Source: Acidimicrobiales bacterium (GTDB taxonomy: Bacteria; Actinomycetota; Acidimicrobiia; Acidimicrobiales; RAAP-2). Taken from it: DNA of 64,000 nt. The notes under the pieces were generated by a model. The model did no database searches. It saw only the letters and a list, made by a program, of their open reading frames with translations, and had not been told where the DNA came from. The number at the start of each line of letters is the position of its first letter. Within the stretch, counting starts at the first letter, position 1. The stretch is from NCBI GenBank assembly GCA_025351385.1, contig JANXWA010000002.1, positions 43,723 to 107,722 of the forward strand, written 5' to 3'. Shown here piece after piece: positions 1 to 8,078 of the stretch. Made by a program: the position numbers and the translations under genes.

Positions 1-57
1 CTAGGAATGGGCAACCCAAAAAACAGGTATGCGTTTACAACAATCTACTGGACGCAG

Positions 58-858
58 CTAGGGCCAGACTCGCTGCGCCTCGGGCCACTCGACCCGCGTG
101 ACGGCGCAGAGCAACTCGGTGAGGACTCGAGCCGTCGCGCCCCAGACGAGGTCCCCCGGCACGCGGTAGATCTGGATCGGGAAGTAGTCGTCGAGGTCCG
201 ATCCCGGTCGGGAAAGCCCACGGCGCCACCTCTCCTCGAGGAACGCGCCGGGATCCAACAGCTCGGCGAGCGAGACGGTGAAGGCCCGTTCGACCTCGGC
301 CGCGTCAACCACCATCGTGGGGCGTTGGCGCAACAGCCCAACGACGGGCCAAATCGCCGATCCCGAAGCGAATGTGACGATCGGGTTGAGCCATCCGACG
401 ACCTCGACCGACGACTCGGCGATGCCAACCTCCTCACGAGCCTCGCGCAACGCCGTCTCGATCGGCGTCTCGCCGGCGTCGCTACGGCCCCCGGGCAGGG
501 CGATCTCGCCGCGGTGAAGTCGCAGCTGAAACGAGCGACGGGTCAGGACCACGTGGGTCTCACCACCCTCTTCGAAGAGCGCGACCAACACGGCCGAACG
601 GTGGGTGATGGGTTGGCGCGTGGCGTCGGCGACGGCGTCCATCTCGCTCGGATCCCCCGGTATCGAGGAGGTCGATAGATGACGCTGAGCGTCGCGCAAC
701 CTCGACTCGACCAGAGCGAGACTCAGACCGCTCCTCATCCCTGGGGGAAGCTTCGACCACGGAGCGAGTCCCCCCGGGCGGATGTCGTCGGGATCGGGGA
801 GGGTTTGGGGGTACTCGTGCCCCTCGAAACGTGTCGGCCACTCGCCATTACGTGCCAC
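58..858 (-). CDS. NUDIX hydrolase, probable CoA pyrophosphatase (NudL-like)
   Basis: 266 residues. A complete Nudix box (GX5EX7REUXEEXGU) lies at about residues 124-146, with G124, E130, R138, E139, E142, E143 and G145 in place; it binds the divalent metal and positions the pyrophosphate. The preceding stretch (about 105-123, LTRRS...L...H.GE..LPGG) matches the signature of the CoA-diphosphatase subgroup, so cleavage of CoA or acyl-CoA to phosphopantetheine and 3',5'-ADP is the likely reaction. The first ~80 residues are an uncharacterised extension. Start chosen as GTG at 858, seven bases after a GGGGAG ribosome binding site. It is divergent from the MMPL transporter, with 89 bases between the starts. 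Substrate is inferred from the subgroup signature only. Confidence 0.85.
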   Translation of the reverse strand: MARNGEWPTRFEGHEYPQTLPDPDDIRPGGLAPWSKLPPGMRSGLSLALVESRLRDAQRHLSTSSIPGDPSEMDAVADATRQPITHRSAVLVALFEEGGETHVVLTRRSFQLRLHRGEIALPGGRSDAGETPIETALREAREEVGIAESSVEVVGWLNPIVTFASGSAIWPVVGLLRQRPTMVVDAAEVERAFTVSLAELLDPGAFLEERWRRGLSRPGSDLDDYFPIQIYRVPGDLVWGATARVLTELLCAVTRVEWPEAQRVWP

Positions 859-947
859 TGCGAATCTCCCCTAAACTAGTAATGCGTTTCGCACACCACC
901 CGTATTTTATTCGGCCCCTCTCTGTCCCCGATCAGGAGTACCCCAAC

Positions 948-3092
948 GTGAAGGCCCTCGCCCGCTTCTGCTTCCGCCGCCGCTGGATTGTTCTGGCCGT
1001 CTGGGTCATCTTGTTCCTCGGCATCAACATCGCGGCCCAGACGTTCGGCTCGGCCTTCGCTAACTCCTTCAGCCTGCCGGGGACCAACTCCACCCACGCG
1101 GAATCACTACTGTCGTCGGGCTTCAAGGGCAAGTCCGGCGACATCGACCAGATCGTCTTTCACGCCCGCTCCGGGACCATCGCGAGCCACCGCGCGCAGA
1201 TCGAATCCGTCGTCGCCAAGGCGGGCAAGCTGCCCAACGTCGCCCAGGTCGTCTCGCCGTTCCTCGGCGGCTCGCTCCAGATCAGCAAGGACGGCAAGAT
1301 CGCCTACGCCGTCGTCTACTTCGCCAAGCCGGCGTTCAAGCTCAAGGACTCCCAGATCCGCGCCGTCGAGACCGTGGGCAAGACGGCGCAATCCTCGTCG
1401 CTCGACGTCGAGTTCGGTGGCAACGCCTTCGGTCAGCTCGACGCGCCCAAGGGGAGCCCCGGCGAGGTCTTTGGCCTCATTGCGACCGCGATCGTCCTAG
1501 TGCTCGCCTTCGGCTCGTTCTTCGCGATGCTGCTCCCCCTCGGCGTCGCGCTGTTCGCGCTGGGGATCGCGTCGGCCGCGACGACGCTTCTCAGCCACGG
1601 CTTCAACATCGCCCAGTTCGCGCCGATCCTCGGGTCGCTCATCGGACTAGGCGTCGGCATCGACTACGCGCTGTTCATCGTGACGCGAAGCCGTCAGGGT
1701 CTCAAACGAGGACTCAGTGTGGAGGACTCGATCATCACGGCGATCAACACCTCGGGTCGCGCCGTGCTGTTCGCCGGCTTAACCGTGTGCATCGCACTAC
1801 TCGGCATGCTGGTCCTTCGACTCTCGTTCCTCAACGGCGTCGCCATCGCCTCCTCGCTCACCGTGCTGATCACGATGTTCGCGTCGTTGACGCTCCTGCC
1901 GGCCCTGCTCGGCTTCCAGAAGCTCCACGCCCTCAGTCGCAAAGAGCGCCGAGCCCTAAAGGCGCACGGCCCCGAGCCGCTGGTCGTGGCGACCGGCTGG
2001 CAACGTTGGGCCGACTTCGTTTCGCGCCGACCGCGAATCCTCTCGCTCGCGGCGCTGATCATCATCGTGATGATGGCCGTGCCCTTCTTCTCGCTTCATC
2101 TCGGCAGCTCCGACCAGGGATCGAACCCGACGAGCACGACCACCCGCCAGGCCTACGACCTGTTGGCGACCGGCTTCGGACCGGGGTTCAACGGTCCGCT
2201 GCAGGTCGTCGGAGCGATCCACAACGCCAACGACCGATCAGCGATGGCCACGCTCCAGCAGTCACTCCAGGGCAAGCCCGACGTCGCCGCCGTCGCTCCA
2301 CTCCAGCTGAGCGCTAACGGCAAGGTCGCCGTGATCTACGTCGTGCCCAAATCGAGCCCCCAGGACACGAAGACCGAGGACTTGATCAACACGATCCGCA
2401 ACACTTACGTCCCTGCGGCGACGTCGACCAGCCACACCGGAATCTTCGTGGGAGGGATCACGGCCATCTTCGCCGACTTCGCCACGATCTTCCTCGCGAA
2501 GATCCCGCTCTTCATCGGCGTCATCGTGTTGCTCGGTTGCCTCTTGTTGATGGTGGCGTTCCGCAGTATCGTCATCCCGCTGACCGCTGCGGCAATGAAC
2601 CTCTTCGCGGCCGGTGCCTCGTTCGGTCTCGTCGTCGCGGTCTTCCAGTGGGGCTGGGGCAGTTCGCTGATCGGCGCGGGCACCGGACCGGTCGAGTCCT
2701 TCCTACCCGTGATCATGATCGCGATCCTCTTCGGACTCTCGATGGACTACCAAGTCTTCCTGGTCTCTCGCATGCACGAAGAGTGGCTCAACACTGGGAG
2801 CAACGCCGAGGCGATCAATCGAGGTCAGGCCAACACCGGTCGAGTGATCTCGGCGGCCGCCCTCGTCATGATCTGCGTGTTCTCCTCCTTCTCCTTCGGC
2901 GGACAACGCGTCATTGCAGAGTTCGGCATCGGCCTCGGCGGGGCGGTCCTGATGGATGCGTTCATCCTCCGCACCGTGCTCGTACCGGCTCTCATGCACT
3001 TCTTCGGCGACGCCAACTGGTGGATGCCGAAGTGGCTCGAGCGGGTCATCCCCCACGTCGCCGTGGAGGCGACCGAGGACGTCGCCGTCTAG
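948..3092 (+). CDS. MMPL/RND-superfamily membrane transporter
   Basis: 714 residues from a GTG start at 948, which has AGGAG at 934-938, nine bases upstream; an earlier in-frame ATG at 831 lies inside the divergent NUDIX gene and has no such site. Architecture is typical MMPL: one helix near the N-terminus (about 12-31), a large extracytoplasmic loop, a block of helices containing GLGVGIDYALFIVTR, then a second loop and helix block containing GLSMDYQVFLVSR. These paired G-x-D-Y motifs carry the intramembrane aspartates thought to relay protons in RND pumps. Family members export lipids, siderophores or drugs by proton antiport. No lipid-synthesis genes are adjacent, so the cargo is unknown. 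Confidence 0.88.
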   Translation: MKALARFCFRRRWIVLAVWVILFLGINIAAQTFGSAFANSFSLPGTNSTHAESLLSSGFKGKSGDIDQIVFHARSGTIASHRAQIESVVAKAGKLPNVAQVVSPFLGGSLQISKDGKIAYAVVYFAKPAFKLKDSQIRAVETVGKTAQSSSLDVEFGGNAFGQLDAPKGSPGEVFGLIATAIVLVLAFGSFFAMLLPLGVALFALGIASAATTLLSHGFNIAQFAPILGSLIGLGVGIDYALFIVTRSRQGLKRGLSVEDSIITAINTSGRAVLFAGLTVCIALLGMLVLRLSFLNGVAIASSLTVLITMFASLTLLPALLGFQKLHALSRKERRALKAHGPEPLVVATGWQRWADFVSRRPRILSLAALIIIVMMAVPFFSLHLGSSDQGSNPTSTTTRQAYDLLATGFGPGFNGPLQVVGAIHNANDRSAMATLQQSLQGKPDVAAVAPLQLSANGKVAVIYVVPKSSPQDTKTEDLINTIRNTYVPAATSTSHTGIFVGGITAIFADFATIFLAKIPLFIGVIVLLGCLLLMVAFRSIVIPLTAAAMNLFAAGASFGLVVAVFQWGWGSSLIGAGTGPVESFLPVIMIAILFGLSMDYQVFLVSRMHEEWLNTGSNAEAINRGQANTGRVISAAALVMICVFSSFSFGGQRVIAEFGIGLGGAVLMDAFILRTVLVPALMHFFGDANWWMPKWLERVIPHVAVEATEDVAV

Positions 3093-3112
3093 CGCACGAT
3101 CCCCGGGATGGC

Positions 3113-3676
3113 TCAGTCCACTGGCGTCGCACCCCGGCGACGCCACGGCGCGAGCGGCAACGCCGCAAGGCCAATGAGGAGCACCACCTGGAGCGCAATC
3201 GACCACGGTGAACCCCAGAACTGACGCAGCGCCTGGCCGAACCTATGGTCGGCGGCCGTCGCGGCAGCGAGGTAGAGCGAGTAGGTGACGATCCGCCCGG
3301 CCATGAAGGCCCCCGTCAGCGGAAGAATCCGGAATTCGAGCAGTCCCGCCGCACAGAAGAGCTGAGCCGACGGCAGCGGCGAGACGACGAAAAGGCCCAG
3401 CAGGACGAACAGGGTCGAACGCCGTCCTACGAGACGCTGTTCCGCGAACGCCAGGTTGGCGCGGTATCGCTCGGAAAATCGTGCGCGGAGTCGTCGGGCG
3501 CCGTGCGCCAGGAACAACCGGCCCGCGCCGGCAGCGGCCACCCCGAGCAGCACCAGCGCAACCGGGTTCAGGTGCCAGTCCCAACGGGCAATGACGAGCA
3601 GCGTCCACGTCGGAGGGCCGAAGGCCGGTAGCAGGTTGACTGCGAAGACGATCAAGGTGATGAAGAGGTACTTCAC
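3113..3676 (-). CDS. Small polytopic membrane protein, possibly DedA/VTT-like
   Basis: 187 residues with about four to five hydrophobic segments (near residues 3-20, 35-55, 85-105, 120-140 and 155-175), separated by a basic loop with many arginines (about 60-82). The N-terminus (NLLPAFGPPTW) and the central VSPLPSAQLFCAAGLL segment resemble the re-entrant proline-containing segments of DedA/SNARE-associated (VTT) flippase-like proteins, but I cannot confirm the family from sequence alone. It converges with the MMPL gene, with 20 bases between stop codons. No partner gene is evident. Function unknown. Confidence 0.65.
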   Translation of the reverse strand: MKYLFITLIVFAVNLLPAFGPPTWTLLVIARWDWHLNPVALVLLGVAAAGAGRLFLAHGARRLRARFSERYRANLAFAEQRLVGRRSTLFVLLGLFVVSPLPSAQLFCAAGLLEFRILPLTGAFMAGRIVTYSLYLAAATAADHRFGQALRQFWGSPWSIALQVVLLIGLAALPLAPWRRRGATPVD

Positions 3677-3892
3677 GGAGTCCGCCGAGTCGCCACGACG
3701 CCAGTCTGACCCAATCCGAGCGTCCCGGTGACCGCCTCCTCCACGGACGAGAAATCACGCGGCGGACGGCGGACCCGGGTTCTTCAGAACTTCTTACCTT
3801 CGACCTGTCGTACTCGAGGGATTCAACGTGTAGGAATGGAGTTGAGGTTCTTCGAACAGGTGGCGAACCGAGACGATACGAGGAGGAATCCG

Positions 3893-4165
3893 ATGGGGTC
3901 CTTTTATGACAACCGGTGGGGCATGGGTCCGGGCAACGGGCTCGGGATGTTCATTCTGATGCTGCTCTTCTGGGTGCTCGTCGCCGCTGCGGTCTTCTAC
4001 TTCATCCGCCACTCGAACCATTCCCACGTCGACCACCACGTCCACGGCCCTCTCGCGGCACCGGGTGAGCCCCCGGTCGACGTGTTGAAGATGCGATTCG
4101 CCAAGGGGGAGATCGATGAAGAGGAGTTCTCGAAGCGCCTCGCCCTCCTTCAGCGCGATAAGTAG
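3893..4165 (+). CDS. Single-span membrane protein with C-terminal SHOCT domain
   Basis: 90 residues. Start chosen at ATG 3893 because AGGAGG lies at 3881-3886, six bases upstream; a longer reading from 3728 lacks a ribosome binding site. The protein has a short Gly/Asn/Met-rich head, one hydrophobic helix at about 16-38, a His-rich linker (HSNHSHVDHHVH) and a SHOCT motif at about 58-87 (LKMRFAKGEIDEEEFSKRLALL). SHOCT modules are short helical pairs found at the ends of many small membrane proteins; they are thought to mediate oligomerisation. The histidine cluster could bind metal, which is speculation. Function unknown. Confidence 0.8.
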   Translation: MGSFYDNRWGMGPGNGLGMFILMLLFWVLVAAAVFYFIRHSNHSHVDHHVHGPLAAPGEPPVDVLKMRFAKGEIDEEEFSKRLALLQRDK

Positions 4166-4224
4166 GCCTTCGCACTCGAGGCCTGTCTCATGTGCAATAA
4201 CGACATCCGGCGAACGGTGACGGC

Positions 4225-4869
4225 GTGACGTCGAATGAAGCCAATGACCTTCACGTCCCCGCCACCTCGGCGCTCTGGGACGGGACCTACGCGTCCAAGG
4301 ATGCGTCGCAGCGCTCCTGGTCAGAGGACGAGCCTGAGGCCTCCCTTTATTTCATCGACAAGTCACACCAGGTTCCGTCAGCCCCGATCATCGACGTCGG
4401 CGGAGGAGCATCGCGACTGGTCGACCACCTTTTGGCTCGCGGCTACTCGGACGTCACGGTCCTCGACATCTCGGCCGCGGCAATCGACGAGGCGCGCCGG
4501 CGCGTGACTGACGAGAGTGTTCATTGGATCGTCGCCGACGTCACCTTGTGGACGCCGACGCGCTCGTACGCGCTCTGGCACGACCGTGCGACGTTCCACT
4601 TCCTCACCTCGGCCGCAGGCCAGACCGCCTACGTCACTGCGGCAACGAGTGCAATCGACGCCGGTGGCCACCTGGTCTTGGCCACGTTCGCGCCCTCGGG
4701 TCCCGCGACCTGCTCGGGCCTCGCGGTCCAAAGGTGGTCGGGCGCAGAGCTCGCCGAGATCTTCGGCGACGGCTTCTCGCTGGTCGAGACGACGACGCGC
4801 GACCACGCCACCCCGTGGGGCTCGGTGCAGCCGTTCACGTGGGTGCTGCTGGAACGACGCGCCGACTAG
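4225..4869 (+). CDS. Class I SAM-dependent methyltransferase
   Basis: 214 residues from a GTG start. Residues 53-70 contain the SAM-binding motif I (IIDVGGGASRLVDHLL) after a conserved alpha helix. Motif II follows (DVTVLDIS, acidic residue binding the ribose) and then an acidic IVADV loop. This pattern matches the methyltransferase 11/12 superfamily. It ends four bases into the convergent arsR gene. Despite lying beside arsenic genes it is unlikely to be the arsenite methyltransferase ArsM, because the conserved ArsM cysteines are absent; only one cysteine is seen, near the middle. Substrate unknown; the start is weakly supported because the ribosome binding site is poor. Confidence 0.85.
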   Translation: MTSNEANDLHVPATSALWDGTYASKDASQRSWSEDEPEASLYFIDKSHQVPSAPIIDVGGGASRLVDHLLARGYSDVTVLDISAAAIDEARRRVTDESVHWIVADVTLWTPTRSYALWHDRATFHFLTSAAGQTAYVTAATSAIDAGGHLVLATFAPSGPATCSGLAVQRWSGAELAEIFGDGFSLVETTTRDHATPWGSVQPFTWVLLERRAD

Positions 4870-5210
4870 GGACGGAGCAGTCGGGCCGCCACATCGAGCC
4901 GTTCGGGAACCACGCGCCACCAGGTCCACCTTCCACGCCGCTCGCCGACGATGAGCCCCGCCTCGGCGAGGATTCGGGTGTGGTGCGACACGGTTGGCTG
5001 ACTCTTGCCGAGCGGCTCTTCGAGGTTGCAACTACACGCCTCGTCGGTGGAGGCGATCATCGAGAGAAGGCGCAGTCGGACCGGGTCACCCAGGGCCGAG
5101 AAGATCCGAGCGACGTCGTGGGCTTCCTGCTCGGTCATCACGTCACTGGCAAGTGGACTGCAGCACTGGACGACAGCGTCGTCAACCACTTCGAGGCTTC
5201 TCTTCGACAT
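4866..5210 (-). CDS. arsR: ArsR/SmtB-family metalloregulator
   Basis: 114 residues. Start placed at ATG 5210, preceded by GGGAGA; an upstream TTG at 5228 would add six residues and lies in the operator. It is a winged-helix repressor: recognition helix at about 68-82 (GKSQPTVSHHTRIL). Cysteines C59 and C61 lie just before it in an ACSC motif and C16-C17 near the N-terminus; such cysteines form the As(III) site in this family. Binding of arsenite is expected to release DNA. It diverges from the cadI/arsI-acr3-arsC operon, with a perfect inverted repeat between them, so it most likely represses both directions. Confidence 0.92.
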   Translation of the reverse strand: MSKRSLEVVDDAVVQCCSPLASDVMTEQEAHDVARIFSALGDPVRLRLLSMIASTDEACSCNLEEPLGKSQPTVSHHTRILAEAGLIVGERRGRWTWWRVVPERLDVAARLLRP

Positions 5211-5219
5211 CTTCTCTCC

Positions 5220-5250
5220 CATTGACAACCATCAATGAGTCTGCCATACT
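5220..5250 (+). promoter_or_regulatory. ars promoter overlapped by ArsR operator
   Basis: A perfect inverted repeat CATTGA (5220-5225), six-base spacer, TCAATG (5232-5237) lies in the arsR/cadI intergenic region. The plus-strand promoter overlaps it: TTGACA at 5222-5227, 17-base spacer, CATACT at 5245-5250, with cadI starting at 5281. The repeat resembles ArsR/SmtB operators and would block the -35 box. Seen directly; binding by this ArsR is inferred. Confidence 0.75.
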
Positions 5251-5280
5251 TATCGACAAACTTCAATCTAAAGGATAGCC

Positions 5281-5736
5281 ATGTCTCGACTGCAACTCGC
5301 TCTCAACGTCTCGAATCTCGAGGAGGCCGTTACCTTCTACTCGACGTACTTCAACACTGTGCCGGCCAAGGTCCGACCCGGTTACGCGAACTTCGCGATC
5401 GTCAATCCGCCTCTGAAGCTCGTGCTCTTCGAAGGGGCCGGCTCGCCCGGATCGATCAATCACCTCGGCGTCGAAGTGGCCACGTCCGATGAGGTGACGG
5501 CGACGACGGATCGACTGTCGCGGGCCGGTCTCGCGACCGAGATCGAAGAGCAGACGACATGCTGTTTCGCGGTACAGGACAAGGTGTGGGTCGACGGACC
5601 GGACGGATCGCGCTGGGAGGTCTACACGGTGCTCGCCGACGCCAGCGAAGACGGCGATGTGGCCGGCGACCAAGGCTGCTGCACGACCGACCCTCTCGAA
5701 GCTTCGTCCGCTTCCGCCAACACGACCTGTTGTTGA
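5281..5736 (+). CDS. ArsI/CadI-family VOC metalloenzyme
   Basis: 151 residues, AAGGA at 5271-5275 five bases before ATG. A single vicinal-oxygen-chelate (glyoxalase-like) domain spans about 1-120. Putative metal ligands H61 (INHLGVEV) and E113 (RWEVY) are present, with the vicinal pair C94-C95 in TTCCFAVQDKVWV, the hallmark of the ArsI (C-As lyase)/CadI group. Residue 5 is Gln, which I recall as CadI-like rather than the His of ArsI, so carbon-arsenic lyase activity is uncertain. The C-terminal tail carries two more cysteine pairs (C133-C134, C150-C151) that may bind thiophilic metals. First gene of the ars operon, ten bases before acr3. Confidence 0.88.
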   Translation: MSRLQLALNVSNLEEAVTFYSTYFNTVPAKVRPGYANFAIVNPPLKLVLFEGAGSPGSINHLGVEVATSDEVTATTDRLSRAGLATEIEEQTTCCFAVQDKVWVDGPDGSRWEVYTVLADASEDGDVAGDQGCCTTDPLEASSASANTTCC

Positions 5737-5745
5737 GGTCCATCG

Positions 5746-6852
5746 ATGAATTCCCCCTCCGTGGAGTCGTCGAGTGAGGCCGGTCCCATCGACGCGTCCA
5801 TCGCGGCACGACTTCCCCTCCTCGATCGCTATCTTCCCGTGTGGATCGTAGCGGCGATGGCGGCCGGGATCGGACTCGGGCGACTGGCGCCGGGACTCAA
5901 CACATCGCTCAATCACGTCCAGCTGGCCGGCACCAGCCTGCCCATCGCACTCGGCCTTCTCGTAATGATGTACCCCGTGCTCGCGAAGGTCCGCTACGGC
6001 GAGATGGACCGCGTCACGGCCGACCGCCGCCTGCTGGTGCCGTCGCTGGTCCTCAACTGGATCATCGGGCCGGCCATGATGTTCGCGCTCGCCTGGCTGA
6101 TGCTCCCCGGCCTGCCCGCCTACCGAACCGGACTCATCATCGTCGGTTTGGCCCGCTGCATCGCCATGGTGCTGATCTGGAACGACCTGGCGGGAGGCGA
6201 CGGCACCGCCGCCGCGGTGCTCGTCGCGATCAACTCCCTCTTCCAAATCGTCGCCTTCGCCGGGCTCGGGTACTTCTACCTCAAGATCCTGCCCGGCTGG
6301 CTGGGCCTCTCGACGGCCACCGTGCACGTATCGGTGTGGCCGATCGCGCGCAGCGTGCTGATCTTTCTCGGTATCCCGCTCGGCGCTGGCTGGGCGACCC
6401 GCTCGATCTCCGAACGGACCCGCGGTCGCGAATGGTACGAAGGTCGCTTCTTGCCCAGGATCGGCCCCCTCGCTCTCTACGGCCTGCTCTTCACGATCGT
6501 GATCCTCTTCGCCCTCCAGGGCAACGCCATCACGCACCACCCGACCGACGTCGCGCGCATCGCGCTGCCGCTGCTCTGCTACTTCGCCATTATGTGGACC
6601 GGCTCGTTCGCCCTCGGTCGTGCGCTCCACCTCTCCTACGCCCGCACGGCGACGCTCGCCTTCACCGCGGCCGGCAACAACTTCGAGTTGGCGATCGCCG
6701 TGGCCATCGGAACCTTCGGCGTTACCTCGGGACAGGCGCTCGCGGGGGTCGTTGGACCCCTCATCGAGGTACCGGCCCTCGTCGGGCTCGTCTACGTCTC
6801 CCTGTGGGCCGGACGGCGATTCTTCCCCCACGTCGTCGAGTCGCGATCATGA
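5746..6852 (+). CDS. acr3: ACR3-family arsenite efflux permease
   Basis: 368 residues, about ten transmembrane helices starting near residue 31. It exports arsenite across the cytoplasmic membrane using the proton-motive force. Diagnostic residues are present: C138 in GLARCIAMVLIWNDLAGG and E314 in FTAAGNNFELAIAVAIG, corresponding to the cysteine and glutamate essential in characterised ACR3 proteins. The 20-residue N-terminal extension is hydrophilic. Nine bases separate it from the upstream VOC gene and its stop overlaps the arsC start (ATGA), so the three are co-transcribed and probably translationally coupled. Confidence 0.95.
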   Translation: MNSPSVESSSEAGPIDASIAARLPLLDRYLPVWIVAAMAAGIGLGRLAPGLNTSLNHVQLAGTSLPIALGLLVMMYPVLAKVRYGEMDRVTADRRLLVPSLVLNWIIGPAMMFALAWLMLPGLPAYRTGLIIVGLARCIAMVLIWNDLAGGDGTAAAVLVAINSLFQIVAFAGLGYFYLKILPGWLGLSTATVHVSVWPIARSVLIFLGIPLGAGWATRSISERTRGREWYEGRFLPRIGPLALYGLLFTIVILFALQGNAITHHPTDVARIALPLLCYFAIMWTGSFALGRALHLSYARTATLAFTAAGNNFELAIAVAIGTFGVTSGQALAGVVGPLIEVPALVGLVYVSLWAGRRFFPHVVESRS

Positions 6853-7301
6853 CCGATCTCGACGGAGTTTCCCACGACCCGGGAGGCCATCGCGACGGCC
6901 TCCCGGTCGTGCTCTTCGCGTGCATCCACAATTCGGGCCGCTCGGTCGCCGCCAAGGTCCTCGCCGAATCACTCGGGATCGGTCAGGTCGAGGTCCGCTC
7001 GGCGGGGTCGGAGCCGAGCTCCGTGGTCAACTCCAACGTCGCCGCAGTCCTGGCCGAGAGGGGACTCTCCACCGTCGACGAGTCACCGAAGTTGCTCACC
7101 CCCGAGCTTGTCCGGACCGCCGACGTCGTCACGATGGGGTGCGGTGAAACCTGTCCGATCTTCCCCGGCAAGCGGTACGTCGACTGGGAGGTCGACGATC
7201 CGGCCGGTCAAGACCTCGACACCGTACGTCGGATCGTGCGTGACATCGAAGGGCGTGTTCGCGCTCTCCTCGCGGAGCTCTCGGGAGACCTCACCCGCTG
7301 A
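6849..7301 (+). CDS. arsC: Thioredoxin-coupled arsenate reductase
   Basis: 150 residues, starting at ATG 6849 inside the acr3 stop codon. It reduces arsenate to arsenite for export by ACR3. The low-molecular-weight tyrosine-phosphatase fold is indicated by the P-loop C25-X5-R31 (FACIHNSGRSVAAK). The redox cascade cysteines of the thioredoxin-linked class are present in MGCGETCP (C98, C102), followed by the catalytic acid D113 in VDW. An N-terminal extension of about 18 residues precedes the domain. The longer open frame running through acr3 is only read-through of an empty frame. Confidence 0.93.
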   Translation: MTDLDGVSHDPGGHRDGLPVVLFACIHNSGRSVAAKVLAESLGIGQVEVRSAGSEPSSVVNSNVAAVLAERGLSTVDESPKLLTPELVRTADVVTMGCGETCPIFPGKRYVDWEVDDPAGQDLDTVRRIVRDIEGRVRALLAELSGDLTR

Positions 7302-7318
7302 TCGCGGACGCCACCGAC

Positions 7319-7924
7319 CTACGTTCTCTTGTCCTCGATCTCCCAGGCGTGGTCCAGCACGTGCCACGCCATCCGACGGACTGCGTAGCTCGCGGGCCAC
7401 GCGCCGCCGACCTGCGGCGCGGCGAGCGTCGACGCAATGGCGTCGCGCTGCTCACCCCAGGGCGTGCGAGGGGGGACCCTGACGCCGATCTTCGGGCAGT
7501 AGATCCGTTCAGCCTCTTGGACGTGGCGCGCGACATCGTCGCGGTCGCGGCCGCCCCCGCGGGGTCCCCTTCTCAGTTCGCTCGGCGCGCTCTTCACCGC
7601 GGTGTCGAAGTAGCCCCAGCATCGGGTGAGGATCTCGACCTGACGGGTGCGACGCTGCGCCGTCCAGGGGACGTCATCCCACGGTCCGACGCGGCTCGGC
7701 GCACCGAAATCGGTCGTGGCGTCACCGGGCACGGTGCCCACCACCTCAAGGCGACCCGACGTGAAACCCGTGGTCGCCACGACCCGGTACCGGTCGCGAT
7801 ATTCGTCAAGGGCCGCGAGGGCGAGGTCGGGGGTCTTCGCGCGCCGACACCAGCCCGGCCAGTCAATCGCCGCGGCGAAGACCGAATGCTTGCCCTCTTC
7901 GAAGTAGACACGAGTGGTCGCCAT
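7319..7924 (-). CDS. Conserved hypothetical protein, possibly HicB-like plus DinB-like
   Basis: 201 residues, not recognised with certainty. The N-terminal half begins MATTRVYFEEGKHSVFAAAIDWPGWCRRAKTP and continues into a short helix (ALAALDEYRDRY), a layout reminiscent of HicB-type small folds. The C-terminal half ends in YAVRRMAWHVLDHAWEIEDK, similar to the helix with spaced histidines of DinB-like four-helix proteins. The central section is Arg/Gly-rich. Convergent with arsC, 17 bases between stops. The start codon sits in a perfect 8-2-8 palindrome. No function assigned. Confidence 0.65.
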   Translation of the reverse strand: MATTRVYFEEGKHSVFAAAIDWPGWCRRAKTPDLALAALDEYRDRYRVVATTGFTSGRLEVVGTVPGDATTDFGAPSRVGPWDDVPWTAQRRTRQVEILTRCWGYFDTAVKSAPSELRRGPRGGGRDRDDVARHVQEAERIYCPKIGVRVPPRTPWGEQRDAIASTLAAPQVGGAWPASYAVRRMAWHVLDHAWEIEDKRT

Positions 7925-7938
7925 CAGGACCCTGATGG
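7921..7938. repeat. Perfect 8-2-8 palindrome at a gene start
   Basis: CCATCAGG-AC-CCTGATGG reads identically on both strands and covers the ATG (7922-7924) of the minus-strand hypothetical gene. Its position suggests an operator or a translation-blocking hairpin. No cognate regulator can be named. Confidence 0.6.
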
Positions 7939-7996
7939 TACAAGTTGGCCCTGACGTTCGAGCGCATCAGCCATCGACGAGGTCGCCACCGGCCGG

Positions 7997-8024
7997 TTCG
8001 ACATGACAGGCGACTGGGTAGTCT
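7997..8024 (+). promoter_or_regulatory. Candidate promoter of osmC
   Basis: TTCGAC at 7997-8002, a 16-base spacer and TAGTCT at 8019-8024 form a plausible actinobacterial promoter (TAnnnT -10) about 55 bases upstream of the osmC start. Weak match; not unique in GC-rich DNA. Confidence 0.35.
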
Positions 8025-8078
8025 GAGTTGCACTCGGTCGGGAGGGACCCACTGAGTTGATCAACGACAAGGAAGAAC

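Noticed and set aside
4225..4869. Arsenite methyltransferase ArsM beside arsR
   Set aside because: The SAM fold is clear but the conserved cysteines that bind arsenic are missing.
5841..6848. N-terminal 336 codons of a long frame ending in arsC
   Set aside because: They overlap acr3 in another frame and have no homology; arsC begins at ATG 6849.
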